Made by a program: the position numbers and the translations under genes
Origin: Flavobacterium sp. N2038
GTDB taxonomy: Bacteria > Bacteroidota > Bacteroidia > Flavobacteriales > Flavobacteriaceae
Assembly: GCF_025947185.1 (NCBI RefSeq)
Contig: NZ_CP110001.1
Span: 2,046,001 to 2,110,000 of the forward strand
DNA: 64,000 nt
Reading direction: 5' to 3'
In this document: positions 10,644 through 19,591 of the stretch, one piece after another
Numbering within the stretch: position 1 is the first letter of the stretch
How the letters are laid out: every line of letters begins with the position of its first letter
Notes under the pieces: model-generated
The model's input: only the letters and a program-made list of their open reading frames with translations
What the model was told of the DNA's origin: nothing
Database searches by the model: none

Positions 10644-12791
10644 ATGATAGAATTTTTCAGACATTTTATACAGGAATTCGAATTACCATTAAACAATCCA
10701 GTATTAATTTTTTCGTTAATACTTTTCATTATTCTACTGTCTCCCATTTTACTAAAAAAAATAAACATTCCGGGCATTATTGGACTTATCATTTCGGGTG
10801 TTATTATTGGCCCTCACGGATTAAATATTCTGGCAAAAAACTCGGCAGTAGATTTATTCTCCACAATAGGACTTTTGTATATTATGTTTATTGCAGGTCT
10901 GGAACTCGATATGAATGAGTTTAAAGCTAACCGAAATAAAAGTTTATTATTCGGATTTTTCACGTTCATTTTACCGCTTTCTATTGGTTTTCCTGTTTGT
11001 TTTTATTTATTAAAATACGATTTTAATGCCAGTTTCCTGACCGCGAGTATGTTTGCAACGCATACATTGGTAGCCTATCCAATTGTAAGCAAACTGGGTA
11101 TAGCAAAAAATCAGGCAGTTGCCATAACAGTTGGAGGTACAATTTTAACAGATACTGCAGTTTTGATTATTCTGGCGGTAATTATGGGAAGTGCTCAAGG
11201 AAGCTTAAATCAGGCTTTTTGGATAAAACTAACGGTTTCACTAGCTATTTTCTCAGCAATTATGTTTCTGGTTATTCCCAGAATTGCCAAATGGTTTTTT
11301 AAAAAACTGGAAAGTGAGAAACATGCCCATTATATTTTTGTACTTTCAGTTGTTTTCTTTGCAGCCTTTTTGGCCGAAGTAGCAGGAGTAGAGCCAATTA
11401 TTGGGGCATTCGTTGCCGGTTTGGCTTTAAATCCTTTGATTCCACATTCTTCTGCTTTAATGAACAGAATTGAATTTATTGGAAACGCCTTATTTATTCC
11501 GTTCTTCTTGATTTCTGTTGGAATGCTGGTTGATGTCAGCGTGATTTTAAGCGGGCCAACGGCTTTAATTGTAGCGGGAACATTGAGTGTTGTGGCTATT
11601 TTTGGAAAATGGATTGCAGCGTTTTTTACCCAAATTGTTTTTAAATATACCAAAACCGAAAGACAACTTATTTTTGGTCTGAGCAGTGCGCACGCGGCGG
11701 CAACTCTGGCTGTTATTTTAGTTGGGTTTAAGGCCAAGATATTAGACGAAAACATCTTAAACGGAACTATTATTCTGATTCTGATCACTTGTATTGTAGC
11801 TTCATTTGCTACAGAGAAAGCGGCAAAAAAAATAGCAATTTGCGAAGAAGAAGTTTCTCATGAAGATGCAGGTAAAGATCAGATTTTAGATGAACATATT
11901 TTGATTCCGTTAGCCAAAAGTTCTGCTACTTCAAGTCTACTGGATTTTGCACTTTTAATTAAAGATAAAAAATCACTCAATCCGGTTACTTTATTAACGA
12001 TTGTTCCAAATAATGATCAGGCCGAAAAGAATATCTTAAAATACCGAAAAGCAGTTGATAAATTTGTAATTCAGGGTTCAGCTTCAGAAGTTAAAATAAA
12101 TACGATTGCCAGAATCGACCATAATCCAGCGAGTGGAATTGCCAGGACTTCTAAAGAAATAATGTCAGACATTGTTATTGTGGGATGGCCAAGAAAGACG
12201 GGTTTCCTGGACAAAATCTTTGGAGAGAATGTAGACTCAATTATAAATAATGTAGATAAAAGTCTATTTATTTGCCGATTCCAGAAAAACTTTATTGAAG
12301 ATAAAAGATTAGTTTTTATCTGTCCTCCTTTTTCTGAAAGAGGAGTTGGGTTTCATCTTTTATTACAGAAGATTTGCAGATTATCCCAGGAATTAAGTAT
12401 TCCGATTGTAATTTATGCTGAGTACAAAACGCATCAGGCCATTCAGGAGATTGCAAATTATTTGCGATTAAATGCAAAATTAGCTTTCAAAGGCGTTACG
12501 GAATGGGACGATTTTGAATCGATTTCAGATGAGCTAAAACCAACCGATTTAATCGTTTTTAATTTATCAAGAAAAGGGTCTGTTTCGTATCAATCTATTT
12601 TTGACCGACTGCCTCAAAAATTCGAAAAATTCTTTAGTGATAACAATATAATCTTAGTTTATCCACAGGATGACCGTAAAGAAAGTGCGATGGATGCCTA
12701 TGAAGATTTTACAGCTACGCCATTAACTAAAAGTCTGGAAGCGATTGAACAAATTGGTCGCGGTTTGGGAAGTATTTTGAAGAAAGGATAA
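10644..12791 (+). CDS. Cation:proton antiporter (CPA2/KefB-like) with C-terminal USP-like region
   Basis: 715 residues. Residues ~15-395 form about 12 hydrophobic segments with typical CPA2 stretches: IPGIIGLIISGVIIGPHGL, IGLLYIMFIAGLELD and VEPIIGAFVAGLALNPL. The C-terminal ~310 residues are soluble and contain alternating strand-helix segments (HILIPLAKSSATSSLLDFAL) like universal stress protein domains, not a TrkA-N domain. The expected role is exchange of Na+ or K+ for protons at the inner membrane. The DUF2625 gene follows after 5 bp, so they are probably one transcript. Confidence 0.93.
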   Translation: MIEFFRHFIQEFELPLNNPVLIFSLILFIILLSPILLKKINIPGIIGLIISGVIIGPHGLNILAKNSAVDLFSTIGLLYIMFIAGLELDMNEFKANRNKSLLFGFFTFILPLSIGFPVCFYLLKYDFNASFLTASMFATHTLVAYPIVSKLGIAKNQAVAITVGGTILTDTAVLIILAVIMGSAQGSLNQAFWIKLTVSLAIFSAIMFLVIPRIAKWFFKKLESEKHAHYIFVLSVVFFAAFLAEVAGVEPIIGAFVAGLALNPLIPHSSALMNRIEFIGNALFIPFFLISVGMLVDVSVILSGPTALIVAGTLSVVAIFGKWIAAFFTQIVFKYTKTERQLIFGLSSAHAAATLAVILVGFKAKILDENILNGTIILILITCIVASFATEKAAKKIAICEEEVSHEDAGKDQILDEHILIPLAKSSATSSLLDFALLIKDKKSLNPVTLLTIVPNNDQAEKNILKYRKAVDKFVIQGSASEVKINTIARIDHNPASGIARTSKEIMSDIVIVGWPRKTGFLDKIFGENVDSIINNVDKSLFICRFQKNFIEDKRLVFICPPFSERGVGFHLLLQKICRLSQELSIPIVIYAEYKTHQAIQEIANYLRLNAKLAFKGVTEWDDFESISDELKPTDLIVFNLSRKGSVSYQSIFDRLPQKFEKFFSDNNIILVYPQDDRKESAMDAYEDFTATPLTKSLEAIEQIGRGLGSILKKG

Positions 12792-12796
12792 ACAAA

Positions 12797-13474
12797 ATGA
12801 AAAAAGTAGAAGAACTTATAGATCAAAAAGATCCGGGTTGGGTAATTGTAGAAGACTGGATTAAAACAGCAAAGAATAAAGTTGAAATTCTGCCTGTTGA
12901 TGTTGTAAAAGCAAAAGAAACATTATATAAAACTCAGGTTACGACTCGCTCTACAATGGGGGCGATTGTTTTTATGACTGGCGGACTTTTGATTGACGAT
13001 GGCTGGATTAGAATTTTGGGTTCCGGAAATGCAAAATTTGATCGCACGCTACCGGATTGGAATCATGGAAAATCGTTTACAGAGTTTGGACAAGCTGCTC
13101 CTTTTTTATTGATAGCAGATGATGCTATTGGAGGTTTTTATTTACTGAATGGTGGTGGATTAGGAACTGATGTGGGGAAAATCTATTATTTTTCTCCTGA
13201 CAATCTCGAATATGAACCACTTGATATTACGTATTCTGAATTTTTAGGATTCTGTTTTAGTAATGATTTAGATAAATTCTACGAAGGCAACAGATGGAAC
13301 GGATGGAGAGAGGAAGTTTCTAAATTAAAAGGGGATGAAGTCTTTAATTTTTACCCTTTTCTATGGACGGCCGAAGGAAGCGATATTAATAAAAGTTCAC
13401 GAAAAATAATTCCAGTTCAGGAACAATACAGCTTAAATCTGGAACTGCGAAAACAACTCGGTTTTGATAATTAA
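12797..13474 (+). CDS. DUF2625 family protein
   Basis: 225 residues, matching the DUF2625 family in length and motifs: an N-terminal ELIDQKDPGW, then TTRSTMGAIVFMTGGLLIDD and DGWIRILGSG, and a Gly-rich FYLLNGGGLG segment. No biochemical function is known for the family. There is no signal peptide, so it should be cytoplasmic. It begins 5 bp after the antiporter stop, implying co-transcription. Confidence 0.88.
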   Translation: MKKVEELIDQKDPGWVIVEDWIKTAKNKVEILPVDVVKAKETLYKTQVTTRSTMGAIVFMTGGLLIDDGWIRILGSGNAKFDRTLPDWNHGKSFTEFGQAAPFLLIADDAIGGFYLLNGGGLGTDVGKIYYFSPDNLEYEPLDITYSEFLGFCFSNDLDKFYEGNRWNGWREEVSKLKGDEVFNFYPFLWTAEGSDINKSSRKIIPVQEQYSLNLELRKQLGFDN

Positions 13475-13525
13475 TAGAGCTCTAAAATCTGCGTGAAATT
13501 AATCCTTATCGAGCAGGAATTTCGC

Positions 13526-13533
13526 TACATTTG
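13526..13533 (+). promoter_or_regulatory. -7 box candidate for the methyltransferase-VanW pair
   Basis: TACATTTG is an exact TAnnTTTG match 22 bp before the methyltransferase ATG, consistent with a short leader. No clear -33 element. Confidence 0.5.
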
Positions 13534-13555
13534 ATTTTTATTTTAAGAATTAAAA

Positions 13556-14218
13556 ATGAGCGAAATTGTAAATTATTATAACGATCTGGCGAGTACTTAT
13601 GACCAGGATAGATTTGATAATTCCTACGGAAGATTTATTGATTATCAGGAGCGAAGAATACTGGATAAATTATTAACCGATAAAAAGGAACAAATTCTTG
13701 ATTTAGCTTGTGGTACCGGCAGACTTTTAAATTATGCTTCGATTGGAGTTGATGCAAGTCCTGAAATGATCGAAATTGCAAGAAAGAAGTTTCCTGAAAA
13801 AAAGTTTCTGGAAGGAGAGGCTGATCGAATAATTTTAGAAAATAATAGTATTGATACAATCATCAGTTTTCATTTTTTTATGCATCTGGATCAAAAGAAT
13901 ATGAATTTGATTTTGGAAGAATCGCATAGGATTTTAAAAAACAATGGCAGAATTATTTTTGATATCCCATCACGAAAACGAAGAAATTTGTTGGGGTTTA
14001 AAAAAGAGAATTGGCACGGAGCATATAGTTTAGATTTTGACGCTATAAAAGAAAATTCAACTTTTAAGATCAAAAGGACATTTGGTTTATTGTTTTTTCC
14101 CATACATAGATTTCCCAAATTTTGCCGAAAATTTCTAATAAAGTTTGATACATTTTTAGCAAATTCATTCCTGAAAGAATATAGTTCTTACTTAATTATT
14201 GAATTAGAAAAAAGATGA
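13556..14218 (+). CDS. Class I SAM-dependent methyltransferase
   Basis: 220 residues. The SAM-binding glycine motif is ILDLACGTGRLL, and a later acidic motif is GVDASPEMIEIARKKFPEK. The region SIDTIISFHFFMHLD fits motif III of methyltransferase-11/25 families. The last ~60 residues are basic and hydrophobic and may contact a membrane or lipid substrate. The stop overlaps the start of the VanW-like gene by 4 bp, so the two are translationally coupled. The methyl acceptor is unknown. Confidence 0.9.
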   Translation: MSEIVNYYNDLASTYDQDRFDNSYGRFIDYQERRILDKLLTDKKEQILDLACGTGRLLNYASIGVDASPEMIEIARKKFPEKKFLEGEADRIILENNSIDTIISFHFFMHLDQKNMNLILEESHRILKNNGRIIFDIPSRKRRNLLGFKKENWHGAYSLDFDAIKENSTFKIKRTFGLLFFPIHRFPKFCRKFLIKFDTFLANSFLKEYSSYLIIELEKR

Positions 14219-14910
14219 AAATTTGGAAACAAATTAAGATCAGTTTAAAACTATTAATCAGGTTTAAGAATGATTTTTTAAGCAAAGATTTGTTTGAATT
14301 TTCTAAGCCAGCCAAAGGTGATTTAAGGTTTGATTATTCGATTTCTATAGCCCAGGAGATTAAGCCCGGTGAGACTTTTGAAAATAAAATGTATAACATT
14401 TTATTAGCATCAAAAAGAATAAATAAACATGTTCTTCAACCCCGCCAAATTTTTTCTTTCTTTAAAATTGTTGGAAACCCAAATCTGAATTTTAAGAAAA
14501 GCAGAACTTTAGTAAACGGAAAATTAGAGCAGGAGAATGGTGGCGGAATGTGTCAGGTATCAGGAATTGTGTACCAGATGAGCCTGATTGCCGGTTTAGA
14601 AATTTTAGAAAGACACAATCATTCTGTTGATATTTATACTACAGAAACCAGATTTGCACCCTTAGGTTGTGATGCAACAATCGTATATGGTTATAAAGAT
14701 TTGAGAATAAAAAATAATTTTTTGTTTGCCGTTAAGTTTGAAATTGAAATAATAGAAAATTTTATTTATGTAAATTTATGGAGTGAGAAAGCAATAGAAA
14801 AACAAGAATTGCTTTTTGAATCTATTTTCGATAAAAAATTGATAACTGTAAATGTTTTCAATAGTGATAGAAAATTGCTAAATCAATCGAAGTACCAAAA
14901 AATGAGCTGA
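14215..14910 (+). CDS. VanW family protein
   Basis: 231 residues. The VanW signature NGKLEQENGGGMCQVSG is followed by IVYQMSLIAGLEILERHNHS, matching the conserved core of proteins named after VanW of vancomycin-resistance clusters. The biochemical role of VanW is not established. There is no signal peptide and no G5 or peptidoglycan-binding domain, so this is the minimal form. The gene overlaps the methyltransferase by 4 bp (ATGA), so both products probably act in one process. Confidence 0.92.
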   Translation: MKIWKQIKISLKLLIRFKNDFLSKDLFEFSKPAKGDLRFDYSISIAQEIKPGETFENKMYNILLASKRINKHVLQPRQIFSFFKIVGNPNLNFKKSRTLVNGKLEQENGGGMCQVSGIVYQMSLIAGLEILERHNHSVDIYTTETRFAPLGCDATIVYGYKDLRIKNNFLFAVKFEIEIIENFIYVNLWSEKAIEKQELLFESIFDKKLITVNVFNSDRKLLNQSKYQKMS

Positions 14911-14946
14911 TTTTTTTTCTTAAAGTAATTTGTAAAACTCAATAAA

Positions 14947-15309
14947 ATGCAACACAAAGCGACATCAATCCGACCATTTATTGGAGCTAAAGATTTTGAA
15001 ATTTCCAGAAGTTTTTATCGTGATTTAGGTTTCGAAGAAGGAGTTTTAGATCCAAAGTTTTCTGTTTTTAAAACAGGAGATTTAGCCTTTTATCTTCAGG
15101 ATTATTATGATAAAAGCTGGAATGAAAACACTATGATTTTTCTCGAAGTCGATGATGTTGATTACTATTACGACGAACTTCTTGCCTTAAATCTAACCGA
15201 AAAATATGGCGTAAAACTAACCCCAACACGCCATTTAGATTGGGGAAGTGAATGTTTTCTACATGATCCGTCTGGTGTATTATGGCATTTTGGGAAGTTT
15301 AATAAGTAA
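14947..15309 (+). CDS. VOC (glyoxalase/bleomycin-resistance fold) protein
   Basis: 120 residues with the VOC pattern: IRPFIGAKDFEISRSFYRDLGF at the start, a mid-protein MIFLEVDDVDYYYDEL, and a C-terminal SECFLHDPSGVLWHFGKF. Members bind a divalent metal and act as glyoxalases, dioxygenases or binding proteins; this one cannot be assigned. It starts 36 bp after the VanW-like gene on the same strand. Confidence 0.9.
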   Translation: MQHKATSIRPFIGAKDFEISRSFYRDLGFEEGVLDPKFSVFKTGDLAFYLQDYYDKSWNENTMIFLEVDDVDYYYDELLALNLTEKYGVKLTPTRHLDWGSECFLHDPSGVLWHFGKFNK

Positions 15310-15314
15310 ACTAA

Positions 15315-15430
15315 AAAATAGCCACAAATTCACGAATTTTATCTTGAATCTATTCGTAAAAACGGCACGTAACGTTTAGCAAAAATTCGTGAATTGCTTC
15401 GCCTGTTCGCTACCGCTCGGGTCGTGGTTG
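15315..15430. repeat. Imperfect inverted repeat related to the 8814 element
   Basis: The left part AGCCACAAATTCACGAATTT pairs with a right part AAAATTCGTGAATT, then an insert rich in CTTCG/GCTCG, then CGTGGTT. It separates two convergent genes (VOC protein and 2H phosphoesterase) and could act as a bidirectional terminator. Confidence 0.6.
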
Positions 15431-15436
15431 TTTTTT

Positions 15437-16123
15437 TTAATTTGTCAAACAAAAATCTGCCAATTGTATTGTATTTTGCGCTCTTTGATACCAGTCATTA
15501 TAAACCAATTCTAAATTTTCAGCTGTAAATTCGCCAAAATCATAATTACGGAATTTATCGGTGATTTTGATTAATTTCTTAGGATCATGAAGTGGTTCCT
15601 GAAAGCGCATAATGGTAGAGTGCGCTGTACTAATTGTATATCGACTGTCAATATTTTGCTGCAAATCTGAGTTCTTGAAATTCTCACGTAGTTTGTTTCG
15701 TAAATTATCCAGCGTTTCATCTGTTGGAAATCCCTGAATCATTATCGCAGAAGGCGAAGCTGTTATGCCTTTAAACTGTATTTTAAGTTTATCTGCTTCT
15801 ATCAGACTTTTGCAAATAATCTGAACATAATCGATTGGTGAGATCTGATTTAATTTAAATTCCTCAGAGCATGAAATTATCGACAAAACCGTAATGTGAA
15901 TATCGGAATCAGGATAATAATATTGTTTAGGTTCAGCTTTCTTTAATTCGTTAATAAGAACCTGAATATTGGATTTAATTTCTTCATTGGGACGAATAAG
16001 TAATGTTATTCCAAATCGCGCATCAGATTGATTTGTAATTTGAGAATCTATCGAGTATTTTCCTGTCGAAATAGCTTCAGCAGATTTTTTGTAGAGTTGG
16101 TTATAGTGTTCAGTTAAGTTCAT
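15437..16123 (-). CDS. 2H phosphoesterase-like protein (2'-5' RNA ligase superfamily)
   Basis: 228 residues with two HxT/S-type motifs about 100 residues apart: DIHITVLSI and AHSTIMRF. That spacing is typical of the 2H phosphoesterase fold (2',5' RNA ligase, cyclic phosphodiesterase). Related Bacteroidota proteins are often labelled mutarotase without evidence. It has no signal peptide. It lies 8 bp downstream of the TlpA-like gene and is probably co-transcribed. The substrate is unknown. Confidence 0.75.
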   Translation of the reverse strand: MNLTEHYNQLYKKSAEAISTGKYSIDSQITNQSDARFGITLLIRPNEEIKSNIQVLINELKKAEPKQYYYPDSDIHITVLSIISCSEEFKLNQISPIDYVQIICKSLIEADKLKIQFKGITASPSAIMIQGFPTDETLDNLRNKLRENFKNSDLQQNIDSRYTISTAHSTIMRFQEPLHDPKKLIKITDKFRNYDFGEFTAENLELVYNDWYQRAQNTIQLADFCLTN

Positions 16124-16131
16124 TGTAGTGT

Positions 16132-17031
16132 TTATTCAGCTTCAAAAACAGATTTCAAAAGCTGTTGTAAATCATGTTTATTATTCTCGCCGCCGCCTTT
16201 CCATTTTCCAATAATGACTCCGTTTTTGTCAATTAAAACCTTATGCGGAATTCCGAAAACAAAGTAGTCATTGACAATGGTAGTTTTGTTTTCAGTAGCA
16301 GAAAGATGTTTCCATGATTCGATTTTTTCTTTTGCAATAGCGTTTTTCCAAAGATCGGCTTTTTCATCTTTGGTAACACTAATGATTTCAAATCCTTGCT
16401 GGTTGTATTTTTTGTACAATTCTTTGATATAAGGAAGTTCTTCGCGGCATGGAGCGCACCAACTTGCCCAAAAGTCTATTAGAATATATTTCTGACCTTT
16501 AAAATCACTTAGCGAAACGGTTTGACCATTAATATCTTTTAAAGTAAATGCTGGAGCAATACTGCCAACTTTACTTTGTTTGAAATATTTTAGTCGCTCT
16601 GACATTTCTTTACCTTCTTCGGAATTCTTTATTTCAGGAGAAAAATTTTGGAAAACTTCTACGAAAGTGTCATAAAAATTCATTCCTGTAAAACGGCCGG
16701 CACTTACTTTCATTATTTGTAAAGCCTTTAATGAATTTGGATGTTTTCTGGCAAAATCAAAATCAAGTTTTAATTGGTTTATATCGTTTTGATCTTTTGC
16801 ATTCCAAAGCGTATCTAAGCGAAGTGTAAGCAGATTTCGTTTAATAGAATCTGTTTCAGCTTCTATTTTAAGATTGCAGTCTTTCATTAATTTCGAAAGA
16901 GAATCCTGAATTTTTTGGGTTGGTTTATGTAGTTCAACAAGTTCTTTTTCGATTGAAGTTTGATCTTGAGCAATAATAAAAGAACTTGAAAAAAATGAAA
17001 GCAGTAAAAAAAAGATTCGTAATTGTTTCAT
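16132..17031 (-). CDS. TlpA-like exported thiol-disulfide oxidoreductase
   Basis: 299 residues. The signal peptide is MKQLRIFFLLLSFFSSSFIIAQ. A helical N-terminal region (about 25-150) precedes an AhpC/TSA-thioredoxin domain with FWASWCAPCREELP as the redox-active CxxC near residue 195 and a cis-Pro-type segment VFGIPHKVLIDKNG. It probably reduces or rearranges disulfides in periplasmic proteins, as TlpA/ResA do. The N-terminal part resembles the DUF4369-type leader of Bacteroidota TlpA homologues only loosely. Confidence 0.93.
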   Translation of the reverse strand: MKQLRIFFLLLSFFSSSFIIAQDQTSIEKELVELHKPTQKIQDSLSKLMKDCNLKIEAETDSIKRNLLTLRLDTLWNAKDQNDINQLKLDFDFARKHPNSLKALQIMKVSAGRFTGMNFYDTFVEVFQNFSPEIKNSEEGKEMSERLKYFKQSKVGSIAPAFTLKDINGQTVSLSDFKGQKYILIDFWASWCAPCREELPYIKELYKKYNQQGFEIISVTKDEKADLWKNAIAKEKIESWKHLSATENKTTIVNDYFVFGIPHKVLIDKNGVIIGKWKGGGENNKHDLQQLLKSVFEAE

Positions 17032-17093
17032 AGAATTGGTTTAATTCAGATTATGGTTAGTTGTTAGAACATAAGAGACAAGGTCAGGAAATC

Positions 17094-17462
17094 TTATTTC
17101 TTTTTTGCTTTCTCGAGATTTTCTTTCACTCTGAATTTTACAATTTTAGTGATTAAATCAAAAGGCATTGGTTGATTTAAAGGAAACTGAACAGAACCTT
17201 TACCTGATTTATATTTAGAAAGCTCTTCCTTAAACGCTTCGTGACCAGTTGGCAAAGCATACAAACCAATATGATTTTTGAAGGCAGCAAAATATACTAC
17301 GATTCCATTTTGTTCAAAAGCAGGCATTGAATAACTGATTTTTTCTTTGGCATCCGGTGCTGCTTTCTGAATTGTCATTCTGATTCTTTCTAAAATTTCC
17401 TGAACATCATTTGGAAATCCTCCAATGTATTCGTCTATACTTTCGGGTTTTTTAACTTCCAT
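17094..17462 (-). CDS. DUF1801 protein (YdhG-like)
   Basis: 122 residues. The pattern IDEYIGGFPNDVQEILERIR, then ISYSMPAFEQNGIVVYFAAFKNHIGLYALP, matches DUF1801/YdhG-type proteins, whose Bacillus relative YdhG has been linked to iron handling. A basic tail (ENLEKAKKK) ends it. It is one of three DUF1801 genes in the window (also 25395 and 29499). Confidence 0.88.
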   Translation of the reverse strand: MEVKKPESIDEYIGGFPNDVQEILERIRMTIQKAAPDAKEKISYSMPAFEQNGIVVYFAAFKNHIGLYALPTGHEAFKEELSKYKSGKGSVQFPLNQPMPFDLITKIVKFRVKENLEKAKKK

Positions 17463-17480
17463 ACTATTTTTGTTTTTTTT

Positions 17481-17530
17481 GTTTCAGGTTTCAAGTTTAA
17501 GGTTTTCGTAACGAACTTGAAACTTGAAAC
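17481..17530. repeat. Inverted repeat GTTTCAGGTTTCAAG / CTTGAAACTTGAAAC
   Basis: Arms of about 18 bp with two mismatches, in the gap between two minus-strand genes. The same GTTTCAGGTTTCAAG unit recurs at about 24111 and 24230 without its partner arm. It would form a hairpin in the transcript. Confidence 0.65.
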
Positions 17531-17543
17531 AAAATGAACTTTT

Positions 17544-18011
17544 CTAAGCCAAACCTTTCGGGAATCGGTCCAGAACGAGATTTAGCAAGATATTATGTTC
17601 TAAATACGCTTTTGCTCCTGCTAAAACTAACGTAAAACCTTCTGTTGAATTGCGAACCTGATCGATTATTTTATCTGAATCTCCTTTTAAACCTGAATTT
17701 GTGATACTCACAAAAGTTTCATTTTCATTTAATGGGCTAAAAGTCCATTCAACCAAAGTGATTTCGTCGGGATTTCCCCATTCGATCACAATCTTTTTAT
17801 TTTCCTGTAAAACTAATGTCGTTACTGAAAGTGAAAAGCCATACATCTCCCATGTCCATTCTGTTTTTTGGTTTTCTTTTAATTTTCCGGATCCCTTTGT
17901 AAACCAAAATTTAGTAGTTATTTCCGGATCAATAAAAGCCTGAAAAACTTCTGAAACAGGTTTTCTAATTAGCATTTCGGCTTTTGCAAATTTGTTGTTT
18001 TCTGTTTTCAT
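17544..18011 (-). CDS. SRPBCC/AHSA1-like START-domain protein
   Basis: 155 residues. KAEMLIRKPVSEVFQAFIDPE at the start and the central TKFWFTKGSGKL, EWTWEMYGF are typical of the AHSA1-like SRPBCC family (helix-grip fold with a hydrophobic ligand cavity). No enzyme activity can be assigned. A second paralogue is at 28089. Confidence 0.9.
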   Translation of the reverse strand: MKTENNKFAKAEMLIRKPVSEVFQAFIDPEITTKFWFTKGSGKLKENQKTEWTWEMYGFSLSVTTLVLQENKKIVIEWGNPDEITLVEWTFSPLNENETFVSITNSGLKGDSDKIIDQVRNSTEGFTLVLAGAKAYLEHNILLNLVLDRFPKGLA

Positions 18012-18124
18012 GATTTAGGTATAAAATGTAAAAGGTGAGTTGTTTTTTGGAAACTTCTAATTTAAGAAAGTTATTTTGATAAATGAGAATAAAAAAAATC
18101 CACACAAGTTTTTGACCTGTATGG

Positions 18125-18150
18125 AAAATCTAAAATCTAAAATCTAAAAT
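18125..18150. repeat. Heptamer array AAAATCT x3
   Basis: Three perfect AAAATCT units plus a partial fourth, ending 7 bp before the stop codon of the next minus-strand gene (18158). The same heptamer occurs at 24258-24292. Confidence 0.8.
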
Positions 18151-18157
18151 GTTTCTT

Positions 18158-19108
18158 TTACTCTCTTATAGTTGTTTTATCATGTAAAGCAATTTCGGCA
18201 ATTTCATCTTTACGTTTAAAACTGACTCCCTGATGTTGTTGCATGTATTTAATTAAATCATTTGTAGCTTTTACCATTTGTGGAGTTCCTCCAATGCGGT
18301 CATGAAAACTAATTGACATTTGTCGGCGCTGTGTTTCGCTTTCTGCATATAGTTGGTCAAATTCTAATTTTACTTGTTGAAAAAACTGGTCTGCCGAAAA
18401 GTTTTTTCCTTCAATCAAAACAATATCGTTACAACGGATGGTGTAAGGAACCACGGCAAAATCTTTGTTTTTTACCTGAGTGATGAAAGGTTCATCACGA
18501 CTAAGATCATCAATGTGATATTTAAAACCAAGTTCCTGCAAGATATCAAGTGTGTTTTGTCCACGGCGTAACCAGTTTGCATTATAGCCAACAGGAGTAA
18601 AACCGGTCACTTTTTTTATGGCATCGACACCATCTTTTATGAATTTTTTTTCTTCATCATAAGGCATAGTGTATTGTGTACTCCAGCTCATTCCGTGTGC
18701 AGCCGCTTCGTGACCTCTTTGTACAATTTCTTTGGCCAGTTCCGGATTTTTTAGAACAGCTGTTCCTACCATGTGTGAAGTTACTTTTACGCCCAGTTTG
18801 TCCCAATTGTCCAACATACGCGGAATTCCTTCTTTGTATCCGTATTCGTACCAGGTCGCAGCAGGCAGATCAATAAAACCTTTTTGTATGTTTTGAGGAA
18901 ATGGACTTTCGGCATTTTGAGGTTGTCCTCCGGCTTCAAACTGCATTGAGATTGAAACAACAAGTCTTGAGCCGTCTGCCCATTTTGATTTTTGCGAAGA
19001 GAAAAGTGGAGTAGTTTTAGAAATTTCCGAGAAAGTGTCAATAGGATTTATCATACCAACCATTCCAATGATACCGGTTTGTTTTATAAAATTTCTTCTT
19101 GAACTCAT
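18158..19108 (-). CDS. Tat-exported polysaccharide deacetylase family protein (PuuE/NodB fold)
   Basis: 316 residues. The N-terminus MSSRRNFIKQTGIIGMVG carries a twin-arginine motif followed by a hydrophobic segment, so folded export is likely. The body resembles PuuE-type members: WADGSRLVVSISMQFEAG, GIPRMLDNWDKLGVKVT, HEAAAHGMSWS and VGYNANWLRRGQNTLDIL. These act on amide bonds in polysaccharides or allantoin-like compounds; the substrate here is unknown. The gene is 5 bp downstream of a DoxX gene and divergent from an AraC regulator. Confidence 0.88.
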   Translation of the reverse strand: MSSRRNFIKQTGIIGMVGMINPIDTFSEISKTTPLFSSQKSKWADGSRLVVSISMQFEAGGQPQNAESPFPQNIQKGFIDLPAATWYEYGYKEGIPRMLDNWDKLGVKVTSHMVGTAVLKNPELAKEIVQRGHEAAAHGMSWSTQYTMPYDEEKKFIKDGVDAIKKVTGFTPVGYNANWLRRGQNTLDILQELGFKYHIDDLSRDEPFITQVKNKDFAVVPYTIRCNDIVLIEGKNFSADQFFQQVKLEFDQLYAESETQRRQMSISFHDRIGGTPQMVKATNDLIKYMQQHQGVSFKRKDEIAEIALHDKTTIRE

Positions 19109-19113
19109 AATGT

Positions 19114-19506
19114 TTATTTTTTAATTAATGTATCAACAGCCCAGCTATTGTAATCGATAAAATGCAACAGTAAGGTAAAAAAAGCAATGTGTATTAGTTG
19201 TGATGGAATGGCTTCCCAATTTTCAATCATTGAGGTACCAAATAATAAAATTAGCATTACAACAGCTCCGGCAATTAAGGATGGTTTTGTAAATAAACCG
19301 AGTAATAATAGAGTACCAATTGAAAATTCTGCAATGGGTAAGATGTAACTAAAAGGGGTTACGATAATTTTTGGCAGCATTGAATTTTCAAAACTGCTTG
19401 TCATCCAGTTACTAAAGGTAACTAATTTTGGTAATCGTATTAATCCATGACCAAACATGCTGATTGCTATTGCAATACGTAATAATAAAAAAGAGGTTGT
19501 TTCCAT
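19114..19506 (-). CDS. DoxX family membrane protein
   Basis: 130 residues with four hydrophobic segments. LLRIAIAISMFGHGLIRLP and ILPIAEFSIGTLLLLGLFTKP are the usual DoxX signature. DoxX-like proteins are linked to quinone or redox chemistry in the membrane, but function is rarely proven. The deacetylase gene follows after 5 bp, so this is a two-gene operon divergent from the AraC-type regulator. Confidence 0.9.
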   Translation of the reverse strand: METTSFLLLRIAIAISMFGHGLIRLPKLVTFSNWMTSSFENSMLPKIIVTPFSYILPIAEFSIGTLLLLGLFTKPSLIAGAVVMLILLFGTSMIENWEAIPSQLIHIAFFTLLLHFIDYNSWAVDTLIKK

Positions 19507-19555
19507 TTTTGTATAATTTTATGATACAAAGTTGAAGATAACGCCTTTTTAAAAG

Positions 19556-19587
19556 TTGTACAATTATTGGAATAATTTGTATTTTTG
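19556..19587 (+). promoter_or_regulatory. Promoter candidate for the AraC gene, possibly leaderless
   Basis: TTG at 19556-19558 and TATTTTTG at 19580-19587 are separated by 21 bp, a good Bacteroidota -33/-7 match. The ATG is at 19592, only 4 bp after the -7 box, so the transcript may begin at or near the start codon. TTGTACAA (19556-19563) is an 8-bp palindrome that could be an operator. Confidence 0.5.
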
Positions 19588-19591
19588 AAGG

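Noticed and set aside
10613..10918. Open frame of 101 codons overlapping the antiporter start
   Set aside because: It lies in another frame over a well-supported CPA2 antiporter and has no family features; a shadow frame.
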